The notes: a model not told the origin generated them from the sequence alone. A stretch of DNA of 64,000 nucleotides from Triticum aestivum (GCF_018294505.1 NC_057795.1:521611184-521675183); one strand, 5' to 3'. Positions 44,797-57,100 are shown, numbered from the stretch's first letter. Program-made: numbers and translations.

Positions 44797-47192
44797 ATGG
44801 CTTCTTCGATCATCAACAACGACGCAGTCCAGGGTGAGACCTACCTCCCCGGACAGATCTTCGTATTCGGCGGCTTTGCACTGCGGGCCAATTCGCTTGG
44901 CCATCTGGAGCAGATCGAAAGCTACGCCCCTGGCCGTCAGGTCAGATTTGGAAGTTTGAACTTCACGGCTGACATCCGCGGGAACTTGATCCTCGATGGA
45001 TTCGAGCCACAGCCGAGCGTGCCGCACTGTCACGACGAGCATGATTTAGCTCTGCAGCCGGACAGTATCCTGGAGGCCGCACTCGAGTCCGCTCCGATCT
45101 TCAATTCGGAGCCGGCTGCGCAGATCGAGGACGGATGGCTAGACACCGCCTCGGGGGCTGCAACCTCTACGGCGATAGAGCCGAACACTGATCTTGTCCC
45201 TCATGAAGCCCGTGACTCCGAGGTGCCGGACTCCTCGCCGGACTCCGAGCCTCCCGCGCCCCCTCCAATCGAATCCGGTTGGGCGCCGATCATGGAGTTC
45301 ACCGCTGCGGACATCTTTCAACACTCACCTTTCGGCGACATCTTGAGTTCGCTAAAGTATCTCTCGTTATCAGGAGAGCCCTGGCCGGACTGCGGTCAGG
45401 ACGGTTGGGATGCGGACGACGAAGAAATTCAACGCCCACCCACCACCCACTTAGTAGCCACTGTCGACGATCTAACCGACATGCTAGACTTCGACTCCGA
45501 AGACATCGACGGTATGGACGACGATGCCGGAGACGACCAAGAACCAGCGCCTATCGGGCACTGGAAAGCCACCCCAACTCACGACGTATACATGGTGGAT
45601 ACACCAAAAGGAAGCGATAATGAGGAACAACGGGACGTGGCGAAGGACAACTCCCCCAACAAACAACCAAAACGGCGACGCAAGCGCCGCCCGAAGTCCC
45701 GCCTCGATAAAAACGGCACCCATACGGACCCGGCCCTAGAGCAGGGCGAAGCAGTGGACGGCGAACATGCCACCAAGCAACCATCCGAACATGATGAACT
45801 GGACAAGCAACCCATCCCCGGCGAAAACAAGAGCCTAGACGATCTCACGCCGACACATCACCAGAGCATAAGAACCTTCATAAAAGGCTCGTCGCCACTG
45901 CAAGAAGTTTGAAGAAGCAAAAGCGGAAGCTCAAAACAGCGGAGGACGCACTCAGAATGAGATGGAGCAAAGTACTCAATACCGCAGATAAATATGGCGC
46001 TAGTCACCAGGCAAAGAGCTACCCGAAGCGCAAGCTGTTGCCCGAATTTGACGAGGAGGCCTTAGAGCCCCCGCAGTCAAAAAAGAAAGAGGCCGCCTGG
46101 CCGGATAGACGACCAGATGACAGGCTAAGAGCAGCAAGGGGCGCCGCACACAAGCCGGCACACGATCAGCATAAAGATCCTCGGAAAAAGGATGACCCGG
46201 TCAGGTCTATCTATGGGCCAAAAAAGAAGACTCCAGGAAGCAACACAACCCGCCGAGCGTTTGAAGACAACGGCACACCCAAATACAGGGGCGCCGCACA
46301 CCCACTATGTTTCACCGACGAGGTACTGGATCATGAATTTCCAGCGGGATTCAAACCCGTAAACATAGAGGCATATGACGGAACAACAGACCCCGGAGTC
46401 TGGATTGAGGATTATATCCTACACATACATATGGCCAGAGGAGACGATCTCCATGCCATAAAATACCTACCCCTCAAGCTCAAAGGGCCAGCTCGGCATT
46501 GGCTCAAAAGCCTCCCAGAAAATACCATTGGAAGTTGGGAAGAGCTCGAGGATGCGTTTCGAGCAAATTTTCAGGGGACTTATGTCCGCCCTCCGGATGC
46601 AGACGATTTAAGTCACATAACTCAACAGCCCGGAGAGTCAGCACGCAAATTCTGGAACAGGTTCCTCACCAAAAAGAACCAAATAGTCGACTGTCCGGAC
46701 GCCGAAGCCTTAGCAGCCTTTAAGCACAACGTCCGAGACGAATGGCTCGCCAGACACCTCGGCCAGGAAAAACCAAGAACAATGGCCGCACTAACAAGCC
46801 TCATGACCCGCTTTTGCGCGGGGGAAGACAGCTGGCTGGCTAGATGCAACACCAGCGACCCGAGTACATCCGAAGTCAGGGATGGAAATGGGAAATCACG
46901 ACGCAGAAAAGATCACCGCCGGAATAAGGAAAATGGCCCAAATAGCACGGAGGTCAACACCAGATTCAAAAGCTCTCGGCCGAACAATAAAACACTGCCC
47001 CTCAAGGACAACAGTGACGAGCTATCCAACCTGAACAAAATTCTGGATAGACTATGTCAAATACATAGTACCCCCGGGAAGCCTGCAAACCATACCCACA
47101 AGGATTGTTGGGTCTTCAAGCAGTCCGGCCAACTTAACGCCGAATGCAAGGGGCTCAACACACCAAGCGACGACGACGAACCCCACAAGTAG
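44797..47192 (+). pseudogene. Gag of B, nearly complete, one frameshift
   Basis: Start chosen at ATG 44797 because MASS.I/V aligns with A. The first frame (to 45912) holds the N-terminal phrase LPGQIFVFGGFAL, a long acidic linker and a basic patch (KRRRKRRPKSR). A single shift between about 45750 and 45890 leads to the second frame (to 47192). That frame has a Lys-rich helix, the Retrotrans_gag core (LKLKGPARHWLKSLP, RFLTKKNQIVDCPDAEAL) and an intact knuckle C-x2-H-x8-H-x4-C ending THKDC. It is the best-preserved gag in the window, about 800 codons in all. It would form the particle shell and bind RNA. Confidence 0.85.
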
Positions 47193-47279
47193 CACGCCGG
47201 AAAACAGAAGACTTTCCCTCTAGAAGTCAAAAAGTGAACTCACTTCATGTGATAACATGAAAACACAGTACGGCACCTG

Positions 47280-47630
47280 CCATACCAGGACACTGTCCGC
47301 AGAATGGGGATAGACCATACCAAAATTCACCGTAGCAGCACTTCCTTCAAAGGAGCCACGCCAGGCCTTTAAGCCAATTGTACAGGCTCTGTACCACTAG
47401 AGGTTGTGTTCGGTTCATCCGACAACCTCCATCGCGAAAAGCTCACTCTCCATATCACCCCATTTAACAGTGGCCCTCAAGCACTACTAGGACGCGAAGC
47501 TTTCGCCCGCTTTAACGCAATACCACATTACGCGTCTCTTACGCTTAAAATGCCCGGTCCACGCGGCATAATCTCATTAAAGAGTAACTCCGAGTGTTCC
47601 TCGACCAGGGAGAACGTGAGACTGCCTTGA
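47280..47630 (+). pseudogene. Protease fragment of B without active site
   Basis: The C-terminal half of the protease seen in A: FKGATPGL near 47350, a stop, then the open frame 47406-47630 with ALLGREAFARFNAIPHYASL. The segment with the catalytic DGG motif, present in A at about 33990, is missing between 47192 and 47280. No active protease can come from this copy. Confidence 0.75.
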
Positions 47631-48794
47631 CAGCCACACACTAATCCGACCTTGCAGGTCAAAGCCCCTAAAAACAGGTCATTCAGACCTCGGACACGGT
47701 TAGGCGAGTCCGGTGTAAATAAACAAGGGGCTTCCCAGCCGCATACCCCTTTACAAGGGGCCGCGCGTATAAACGATGAGAGCCAATAAAGCTCAATTTT
47801 ATTCATCTTCCAAATTATACTTTATTTTAAATACATCTTTTGCACGATATTTCTTCCAAACTAAGTCCTTCTCTTTTACAGATGAAGCACGTGCTACACC
47901 CGTCCAGGATACAGCACAACGGAGACACAGGCGCAGACGTGCAGCAGGGACCCGTTGCAAGGATTCTTTTCAGATTAAGACCCTGCGTAAACCTTTCTTA
48001 CTGTCTCTTGTTGATACACATCCCCTGGTTTCCTACCATAACCGAGGAGGAGGCTGGCGTTTTGGCATCGGCCGCGTCAGAAGTTCCCGCCTGTACCTGG
48101 ACACTAGGGGCTTAGGGCATTGTTCTGCCCGGTATCATAAAGACCGAACACCTCAGGGAGTGTTCGGCGTCTCGAGTTAGGCCTTATATGCATCAGCTCC
48201 GAATCATGTCTTTGGTCAAATGTTGGGTTTGCCCGGCTCCTGTGTTTTGCTGCCTTACGTTCCGCTCCATCGGCTAACGCGGCACCAGGAGAACTACTGC
48301 GATTGTGCCCCGGTTCGGCCGGGCGAGCACCTCAGTAGAGAAAGCCGAAAACTGACTGTCATGATATAGCGAGAGACTGGTCAACCACTCGATCGACTAT
48401 TGGAATGTTTAGAATTCCTCCGCTTTGACGAAGGACCGCTTCCCGGTCAGGCACATACGCGCCCCGAGTTCGGAGAGCGCGGTGCCTCTAGGGGCTATAT
48501 AGTAGCCCCACCATCGAGCTCCTATGGCTAAGTGAAAGTGATAAAGCATTATAGTCCGGTTGCCTAGTTTGCTATGCTATCACCTCCTTCAAAGGACCAA
48601 GACGTTGGATTAAGTGTGAAAAAGCGCTTTTTTTTGCAAACACCCCCGCACCATGTGCGTGGGGGCTGAAGCCAAAGACTGCCATCTTTCAGGTTATTCA
48701 TACATATACGGCCGCACAGGAGATAGTTCAATACTTGAACGCACAAGTATAAAAAGCCGTTGCATTATAAACATGATCTCAGAAATCATACATG
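47631..48794 (+). other. Non-coding region of B in place of RT-integrase
   Basis: No pol motifs. It is homologous in patches to A 34900-35640. The plus-strand frame 47776-48180 matches nothing known and is probably chance. Confidence 0.6.
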
Positions 48795-51670
48795 TCATTT
48801 AAACATAACATCTTTCGAGCACTGCGACTCTATTAAACGAGCGCCCTGCAGGACTTCCTCAAAATAGTGCTCGGCGGGTAATCGGCTTTTGTCCGAACCC
48901 CGGGATGCAACAGCGGTGGCATCCATCTCCGCCCAGTATGTCTTCACACGGGCGAGAGCCATCCGTGCACCTTCTATGCATGCCGACCGCTTCATCGCCT
49001 TGATATGCGGCACCGCCCCAAGGAATTGCTGCAACAAGCCAAAATAACTCTCAGGCTTGGTCCTTTCCGGCCACAGATGAGCGACCACATCCGTCATGGC
49101 AAGTCCGGACAATCTATTCAGCTCAGCCCACTCAACCAGCCGATCACTCAACGGAAGTGGACGCTCCGGACTATGGAATTGAGACCAGAAAAGCTCTTCC
49201 ATTTCGTGATCCTTCTGGCTTCGGAAGTGCACGACTGCGTCCGCCGCACTCGCCGCCAAATCCAGATAAGGATCCTCCGCACCGCACAATCGGCCCAGCT
49301 GAGCATACTTCGGATCCGTGAACTTCCTACGCAGCATAAAGGGCTTTCCAGCCGCAATGTCTCCGGCCTGACGCAGTTCCTCCTTCATAGCCCGCATCGC
49401 ACTACGGGCATCCTTGGCTTCGGCGGCGGCCTTCTTCAGGTCCTCTTGCTCCGCTCGGCGTTCTCTTTCAAGAACCTCATAGCGGTCGGCAGCATCTTTT
49501 AATTTCACGGCCATTCCGGCCATCTCCTCCCTGCTTCGGCAGTGAGCAGCCTTTTCGGCTTTTAGCTCTTCCGCTGCCTTCGAGGCAGCCGCATCACTTT
49601 TCCTGGCTTGCTCCTTGGCTCGAGCAAGCTCTGCTCGAAGGTCTTCCACAGCAGCGGCACCATCTGCATCAAGCATACAAATTGTAAGGAACGGGCATCA
49701 GCTCCCTTACTAGGCAACCGCGGAGCAACCACCTACCTGTGACTCATTAAGTCGTTTATTGACCAGCGCGATGTCCGCATCCGCAACATCGAGTTGCCTC
49801 TTCAGCTCGGCAACTCCATCAGTCCGGCTGGCCACCGAACGTTCCGCCAACTGCATAGGAAAGGCGACATTCTATAACTGAGATTATGATCCTCGGCACG
49901 CTGTCGCTTTCGACAGCATACCAAGTCTCAGGGGCTACTATCTATACAGGGCGCACTCCATGTGCAAAACTGTCAAAAGGTATGTCATTTTTTGCGTACC
50001 TCAAACCCCGTCAGCAAACTTCCGACGGCCTCATACAACCCGCTCTCGGCGGATGAGATCCTTTCAATCACCATACTCATTAATGTGCGGTGATCTTCTG
50101 AGATAGACGCCCTCTTGAGCAAATCCTGCAGCTCCACCGGCCGTACTCCAATGGGTGCCGAACTCCCCGGCCCCGCCGGACTCGGGGAGACCCTCCGTGA
50201 CGACACCTCAGGGTCGTCCGCCCCGCCCGACGGGGCGGCAGATGGAGGCGTTTCGCTCTCCATCATCTCCGGACGAAGGTCCCCCGAAGATGAGCTCTGC
50301 TGAGATGGGCTGAGATCCGAACTACAAGGTGAAAACTTCGGTTACCCTTAGAAATAAAGCAGGGGTGTCCCCTATTACAAAATCCCCCCTTTTTACTTAT
50401 GGCTCGCTGGAGGGCTGATTCCTCTGAGGAGACAGTGCGGCCGGGGCTCTTCCCGGCAAAGGACCTACCGGTGCAGATTTCTTTCCCCGCTTTGAGGCCT
50501 TGGCCTCCGGGTCTTCGGAAGCGGTCCTCTTCTCCCCCTGGAAGGACGGACTCTCGATTCCCCCCTTACTGAAAGCCTCCTTGGCAGAGGTGGTAGTTTC
50601 CCTGTGCCCCCTTTGCCCTCCTCTAAAGGCGCAACCTCCAACATTTTGACTAACACGGGATCCGACGTGGTCTCAGGGAGGGGGGCCGGACACCGTATTA
50701 GTTTTGCTTGCGCTATCCACTCCTATCCAAGGGATAGCTGGTTAAACGACAAACCCATGATAAATAAATGGACAATATGTCCGGACACAGGGCTACTTAC
50801 TTGAGTATCCGGGCGATTGCAGCTTAGGCCAGCGTCCTCGGTCAAGTCCGGACGCATCTCTTGCGATCCGAAGAACAGTTTGTACATCTCCGCGGGTGTC
50901 AAACCCATGAAGTGTTGGAGAGCTCATGGCCCCTCCGGATTAAATTCCCACAGGCGGAGGGGGCGACGTTTGCAGGGCAGAAGGTGCCGAATCAGCATAA
51001 CCTGTGCCACTATGACCAGATTAATCTCCCTTTCTTGGAGGCCTCGAATCCGGTCCTGCAACAGGGGTACGTCTTTGGACGGCCCCCAGTTAAGCCCCTT
51101 GTTGACCCATGACGTCAGCCGTTGTGGAGGGCCCGAGCGGAAGACGGGCGGCGGCCTCTGCCTGCTGCCCCTGGGAGCGGTGATATAGAACCACTCCTGT
51201 TGCCACAAGCCGAGCTCCTCCTGAAAAGAGCCCTCGGGCCATGGAGCATCGGCCCTCTTGCTTATAACCGCCCCGCCGCACTCTGCCTGACGCCCCTCAA
51301 TCATCTTCGGCTCCACGTTGAAGGTTTTGAGCCACAAGCCGAAGTGAGGGGTAGTGCGGAGGAAGGCTTCGCAGACGACAATGAATGATGAGATGTGGAG
51401 GATGGACTCCGGAGCCAAGTCATGGAATTCCAGCCCATAGTAAAACATGAGCCCCCTCACGAAGGGATCCATCGGGAAGCCTAAACCCCGATGGAGGTGA
51501 GACACGAACACGACGCTCTCGCCGGGCTCGGGAGTAGGAATAACTTGCCCTCGGGCAGGCAACCTATGCGAAATCTCGTAGGTCAAGTACCTGGCGTCTC
51601 TCAGCTTTAGCACGTCCTCTTCCGTGACGGAAGAGGGCATCCACCGGCCTCGTAGGTCGGAGCCGGACAT
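48795..51670 (-). pseudogene. Antisense gene of B: Transposase_28-like protein with coiled coil, five exons
   Basis: Inferred exons (minus strand) are 51670-50801, 50722-50397, 50321-50000, 49850-49737 and 49663-48795. Exon 1 (290 codons, phase-0 end at GTAAGT) has the same domain as A: MFYYGLEFHDLAPE, FIVVCEAFLRTTPHFGLW, MIEGRQAECGGAV. The only clear nonsense in exon 1 is TGA at 50924-50926, probably from Arg CGA. Exon 2 is damaged. Exon 5 is fully open: a long Ala/Glu/Lys coiled coil, then the C-terminal module (ELFWSQFHSPERPLPLSDR, KRSACIEGARMALARVK, ESQCSKDVMFK). It is closer to functional than A. A TATA-like box lies at 51775-51783. Confidence 0.78.
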
Positions 51671-52215
51671 TGTCGAAGGTCGAAAGTACCTGAATCTGGA
51701 GCCCTGGGTGTTGGAACTTGGGGTGAGAGGCAGATTCGATTGAGGATTGAAGAAAAAGAACGGGCCTTGGTCTCATTATAAAGAGGGAGAATACCAAGAG
51801 CCGTCCCCGTGACCGTTTGGAACCCGCCTTCGATGGAGGAGGCGCGGCAACGGGCGCGGTCGGGTTACCCACGTCCGTATTAATGGGAATCCCGGAATAA
51901 GGGGAACACGATCTCTGCTTCGACAAGATGTGCCAAGGAAACCACTTCGCTAAACGCGCTGAGGTGGTACAATAAAAACAATTCTAGTAAAGGCTTGGTA
52001 GTGGTGTGACGTCACGCCACAAAATATGTCAGCAGATTGAACTTGTGTAATATTATTCTCTCTATGGTGGTACGTGGAATTTATTTTGCAGAGCCGGACA
52101 CTATCCTGGTGTTCACAATCTTCTATAAATTATTCGGAGGAGGAACCCGCCTTGCAATGCCGAAGACAATATGCGCGCCGGACTCGTCGTCATTGAAGCC
52201 TGGTTCAGGGGCTAC
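51671..52215. other. Antisense-gene promoter region and purine tract of B
   Basis: On the minus strand CTTTATAATG (51775-51783) lies about 110 nt before the antisense ATG. The purine tract TTCAGGGGCTAC at 52204-52215 abuts the 3' LTR. No other gene is seen. Confidence 0.55.
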
Positions 52216-52686
52216 TGAGGGAGTCCTGGACTAGGGGGTGTCCGGATAGCCGAACTATCATCATCGGCCGGACTCCAAGACTATGAAGATACAAGATTGA
52301 AGACTTCGTCCCGTGTCCGGATGGGACTTTCCTTGGCGTGGAAGGCAAGCTTGGCGATACGGATATGTAGATCTCCTACCATTGTAACCGACTCTGTGTA
52401 ACCCTAGCCCTCTCCGGTGTATATATAAACCGGATGGCTTTAGTCCGTAGGACGAACAACAATCATACCATAGGCTAGATTCTAGGGTTTAGCCTCTTTG
52501 ATCTCGTGGTAGATCTACTCTTGTAACACACATCATCAATATTAATCAAGCAGGACGTAGGGTTTTACCTCCATAAAGAGGGCCCGAACCTGGGTAAAAC
52601 ATCGTGTCCCTTGTCTCCTGTTACCATCCGCCTAGACGCACAGTTCGGGACCCCCTACCCGAGATCCGCCGGTTTTGACACCGATA
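52216..52686 (+). repeat. 3' LTR of B (471 bp)
   Basis: Sister of 44279-44749. Its last bases read CCGATA where CCGACA is expected, a C-to-T change at the terminal CA. TATATAAA at 52422-52429. TSD GGCCC follows. Confidence 0.92.
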
Positions 52687-52691
52687 GGCCC
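52687..52691. repeat. Right target-site duplication of B (GGCCC)
   Basis: Identical to 44274-44278. Confidence 0.92.
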
Positions 52692-53889
52692 TGCGCGGGC
52701 TGGTGAATCTGCTTGGCATGGAACTGGCATGCTTCACAAGAGCGCACAAGCTCTGTAGCATCGTTAAGCGCGATGGGCCAGTAGAAACCACTGCAGAATA
52801 CCTTGCCCACCATTGTGCGCGGCGAGGAGTGATGCCCGGAGTCCCCACCGTGTATGTATGATAGCAGCTCGATCCCCTGTTCCCTGGAGATACATCGCAA
52901 CGAAACGTCATTGGGCCTTCTGCGATATAACTCACCATCCTTGATGCACTACGCGGTGGCTTGACGGGACACGCGCTCGGCGTCCTCCTCCTTCTCTGGC
53001 AGGGTCCCTTGAAGCTAGTACACCTTGAGCTCTTCAGTCCAGCACCCCTCCTGAGGCTCTAGTGCGAGCAGCAGGCGGGCTCCTGAGGGGTGACCGCAGG
53101 CTGGGGCGCCTGTCTCTGGTGCCCATGGCAAGTCCTCCGGAGATGGTGCTGGAGCCGTGAGGTGAGGGGTCGCAGATGGCTTGAAGAGCCGCTCCTCAAA
53201 CACCCCCGTCTCCTGAGGGAGTCTGCGAGAGGCTCTTTTGGCGATGTCGTCCGCATCTTTGTTCGTCCCGCGTGGGACATGCTGTAGCTCCACGCCCATG
53301 AATCGCTTCTCCATCCTGCGCACCTCTTCCAGGTATGCCTCCATGTGCTCATCCTTGGGCGTGTATTCCTTGTTGGAGAAGTTGACCAGAAGCTGAGAGT
53401 CGCCCTTGATGTTGAGGCGGTTTACTCCCAGTGCGGCTGCAACCCTAAGCCCGGAGAGAAGGCCTTCGTATTCTGTGATGTTGTTGGAGACCTTTTCGCC
53501 CTGCTGGAAACAGAGATGTACTGCATAGCAGAGCTTGTCCTTGTTGGGTGAGATGAGGATGGCGCCCTCTCCTACGTCTTGCTGCACAAACGTCTCGTCG
53601 AAGTACATGCTCCATCCATCCGGCTCCTCGTCTCCTAGCAAGAGGGAGCAGTCCTCGGCAACTCCGTGGTCAGGAGCGTCAGTCCATTCGGCCATGAAGT
53701 CTGCGAGAGCCGCGCCCTTGATGACTTTGGTGGTGCTGAGCTCAAAGTTGAACGCTTGGAGCTCGATGTTCCATTCGGCGATTCGCCCAGCCGCGTTCGG
53801 CCTCGGGAGCACCCTTTCCAGTGGGTACGCTGAAACGACCTTGATGGGGTGGCCTTGAAAGTAATGGCACAGTTTTCTGGAGGCAACTA
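52687..53889 (-). pseudogene. RT tail, RNase H and integrase N-terminus of H2
   Basis: On the minus strand the RT end (SRKLCHYFQGHPIKVVSAYPL) leads into RNase H. The four acidic positions are visible: MYFDETF, NNITEYEGLL, KGDSQLLVN, NKDADDIAKR. After a stop at 53015-53017 and another near 52948 comes the integrase HHCC zinc finger (GHHSSPRTMVGK...CEACQFHAK). The frame reaches the B insertion at 52687. RNase H degrades RNA in the RNA-DNA hybrid; integrase inserts the DNA. The piece is truncated at 53889 by another LTR, so most of RT is absent. Confidence 0.85.
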
Positions 53890-54105
53890 TGTCAGTGTTC
53901 TGGAAACGGGGGTACCCAGACTTGCCTGCCTGCGGCCTGCAGTGTGGCTCAAGGAGTGGCCCAGCACGACCCATCTTCGTCAACACATGCTCAAGACCCT
54001 CGTGAGGGGTCAAGCCTCGCGGGGCGGACGACAGGAAGCTTCCTCAGGCGCAGCCTCCTCAGGCTGGCTCGCGAGGAGGCGGAGAGATCAAGGCAGGGTA
54101 CCTCA
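53890..54105 (+). repeat. Element H3: start of an H-family LTR in the opposite orientation
   Basis: TGTCAGTGTTCTGGAAACGG onward matches 21080-21297 of H1 in the plus direction. It begins exactly at a TG in the RT gene of H2 (possible left TSD AACTA, 53885-53889) and is cut after 216 bp by T. It is probably the 5' end of a separate H-family insertion whose remainder lies beyond T and R. Confidence 0.7.
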
Positions 54106-57100
54106 TGTAACACCCCAAAAATTTAACCAGGTTTTAGTTATTAAAATTTTGCCAAGAGTTTAAAATTTTTGCCTGCAAGAATATTTCTGTTGATTTCAGA
54201 ACCTTTCTTTTAATATTAAGGAGTCTTTCCCAAGTGGATCTTTCCCAAACATATTGAACTTCTATGCTCTCTCATTAAAACATTTCTTAATTAGTAGAAT
54301 TATTTATTAAATTATTTCACCATGAGCTTTATTCATTAAAATGACTTGTTTTAAGTTTTGGAGCTCTTTTTGAACTGCAACCAGTTGATAAATTTAACTA
54401 AAAATCCAACCAAAATTTGGAGATGTCATGCGATGTCTCTAAATCACTTTTGTGCATTAATATATTTATTTCATTGCATAATTTGAGTTTTACACCTATT
54501 TTTCAAATCTGGTCCAATGGACATTTTTGCACTATAGCCTATTTAAACATTTCTTTAGAGCCTCCACCAAAATTATGGGATGTCAGTGGTAGCATGCCAT
54601 CCAACTTTATGCAAAAACCTAGTGAGGTTCTATGGAGAAATTAAGTGCACCAACCTCTTTTTCATTCTAGACCAGCCTTGTGTTTTCTACTGCAACCCCA
54701 TTCATTCTTGCTCTAGTGACCTTGTGCTTTCTCCTGCTTATAGTCAACCCTGCAAAACCCCTAAGTCCAGGAGCATGCACTCTTTAGAACACTTTTGGTT
54801 CATGTAATGATGCCATTTACTCCCTGTCCAGAATTGTAGTTTTGCAAAACTTGCACTTGCAAGTTTCTCCTTTTGGCAAATTAACCTCACCACCCCTCTT
54901 TCATCTAAAGAGACCCCACTCTGGGAGATTTTGCCACCCCAAGAACTGCCTAGGTGCCTTTGGCATTTTGTCAAACACCCTAAGTGCATAGCCAGATTTG
55001 GCATGATTTAAAGTTTACATTGTGAACTTGAGCCCCTGACCTATCCACCATGTCCCTTCATTCCCTTGCTAACCCTAAACTAGCCATGTTTCTTGCCAGC
55101 CTCAACCGCGACCTCTAAGCTACCCTGGCATTTCGTCGAGCACGTCCCGGGCGTGCTCTGGGCGCGCCCAGAGCGTGCGTTTGGCACGCACATGCGCCCG
55201 AGCCGCCGCGTCCCGCCCCGCACTCACTCCGATCCGTGACCGACCGCAGCCAGCACGCCGTGTCCCCTTCTGCACCCCACGAGCCCCGCAGCTCTCGCCA
55301 CGTCTCCGGCAGGCCAGGAGCTAGCCGCCACTGCCACCCGACAGCTCCTGCGCTGGCCAGCACCGCCCAGGGCACCCATGCTCGCCAGCTCGCCCTTGGA
55401 GCAGTAGCCGCTCGTCCGCTAGCTCCTGCCGCCATCCCCAGCCTCACCACGATGCCCTGCAGCTACAGAAGATGGTCGCCGGCGACCTTATCCGCGGCCG
55501 CCGCTGAACCGCCTCGACTCGCCTATTTAAGGAAGCCCCGAGCCCGTTCCCGCACACAGACAACCTCAGGCCACCTCTATGGCGCTTCCCTAGCTCGCGA
55601 TCGACCCGAGGAGGTTTTCTTCCCCGTCTCCGACAACTCCTGCCGCTGCCACCGCCCCGGCCATTCCGGCACCACTAGTACCTCCCCCTCTCCACTTTAT
55701 CCACTAGGAGCCTTCTCTTCCTCCCGTGAACCCTTTCCCCTACTCGATTTCGATCGGGAACCACCGCAGCCCCAATAGCACTTTGCTCCCGAGGCCTCCT
55801 CCGCCGCGAAGCTCACCGTCGGCGACTCCCTCCAACCCCACCGACCCAACGACCACCGGGAGGACCGCCCCGGTCTTGTGGATCCATCTCGACTCTCTGG
55901 AGCCCGCGGGGAGCAGCCATTTGCTGGTGTTGATCACCGTCGCCTCACCTCCGTTCGGGCGAAGGAAGAAGAGGGAGGGATGGACTGGTCAAACCTGACC
56001 AGTGGGCCCCCTGGACCCACTGTCGGTGACCCCGCCCCAGTCCACGTGGGTTAAGTGGAAGCGCATTTCCAAAGTACGCCTTCGACGTGTACGTATTCGA
56101 AACGTTTTCTTTTCTGTTTTATTTTTTTAAATAACAGATTTTGAACAAACTTTGACTGGCTATATCTTATTAAATACAGCTCCAAATAAATTAATTCATT
56201 TTCCTACCTCTCTCAAATATTGTCTAGTTTATTTTAAGGTTTATTTGAAAAAATTTCAAAACAACTTTTTGTGCTGTTTTGATGTCGTGTGTTAATTCAA
56301 ATATATATTCTCTTAAATAGGATTTTTGAAGATTTCAAGATGTTTTGGAATGCACCCTGCTTTCCCATGACCTGAAGGCAAGCATTCTGAACCCTGGTGT
56401 AATTTTTGTGTGCGTTGCTTGACACGGTGACAACACCACCCCGACACGAGCATACGTCATTTTATGTGAGGATGTGTTCTTGCTCATGAGTGCATGTTAA
56501 TGAATTTCATGCAAATGGAGTTGATATGGTTGTGATAGAAATCATCGTCATATGCCTTTCATGCATACCGGGAGGAAAGCCGAGAAGGCCTCTGTCTTGG
56601 GTAGATACGGTCTTGTTCCTAGTCCTCCGTCGATACGGTCGTGTCCGGTATGGCATGAAGGGGTATGTCGCGTGGTGTTTCTATCTGTTGGTTGAAGTAT
56701 ATGCATTGTTATGCTAATCTTGCAGAGAATATTACAACCTCCTGAGTCGACCATAGATCGAGTCTTGTGCTAGTAACCCCCATACTTGCTTCGTACTACC
56801 ACTCGTCTCTACAACAAGTAGGGTACGGTTCAGTAAGTTGCCAACCCCTTTCCTAGCACACACCGTACAGAGAGGCCATGGTGGAAGATACCGGAGGCAT
56901 CCGGTAGTCATGCCACCGGGTCCGGGAGCATGGGTGTTTCGGTTGTAGCCGAAGGGGGTAGCTCCCCAGTTTGCGCGCGGTATAAATTTTGTGATCCCAT
57001 GTTACGTCGAGGTTGTAGCCTCCCCACTTAGAGTTTTGCTTGACAGGTGTCGTGGGTGATTCTAGACACATGTGAGTTTAGCTGGTGTGTGCAAGTTAGG

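Larger units (their letters stand above)
44279..52686 (+). mobile_element. Element B: Tat-type Ty3/Gypsy element with gag and antisense gene, no RT or integrase
   Basis: Complete plus-strand element with two 471-bp LTRs, TSD GGCCC and purine tract, inserted in the integrase gene of H2. It encodes Gag and a headless protease, then the antisense five-exon gene. Gene order matches A. By eye the LTRs differ at about 15 of 471 sites, roughly 3%, so it is slightly younger than A. Confidence 0.9.
24388..53889 (-). mobile_element. Element H2: Tat-type Ty3/Gypsy retrotransposon, interrupted by M and B
   Basis: A minus-strand element whose 3' LTR is 24388-25282. Its interior pieces are 25283-26114, 42067-44278 and 52687-53889. 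In sense order these give RT tail and RNase H, integrase, then an antisense gene and the 3' LTR. M and B are each inserted with perfect TSDs, and the reading frames of the antisense gene and integrase resume exactly across them. The upstream part (RT, gag, 5' LTR) is cut off at 53889 by a plus-oriented LTR of the same family. A possible left TSD, GAGAT, lies at 24383-24387 in the CACTA fragment. Confidence 0.82.

Noticed and set aside
53015..54013. 332-codon minus-strand frame taken whole as a protein
   Set aside because: The first 40 codons come from the opposite-oriented LTR of H3; only the part from 53889 down is RT/RNase H.
55236..55778. 180-codon frame in T
   Set aside because: Spans a GC-rich LTR block with the TATA-like box; the Pro/Ser/Arg composition follows base composition.
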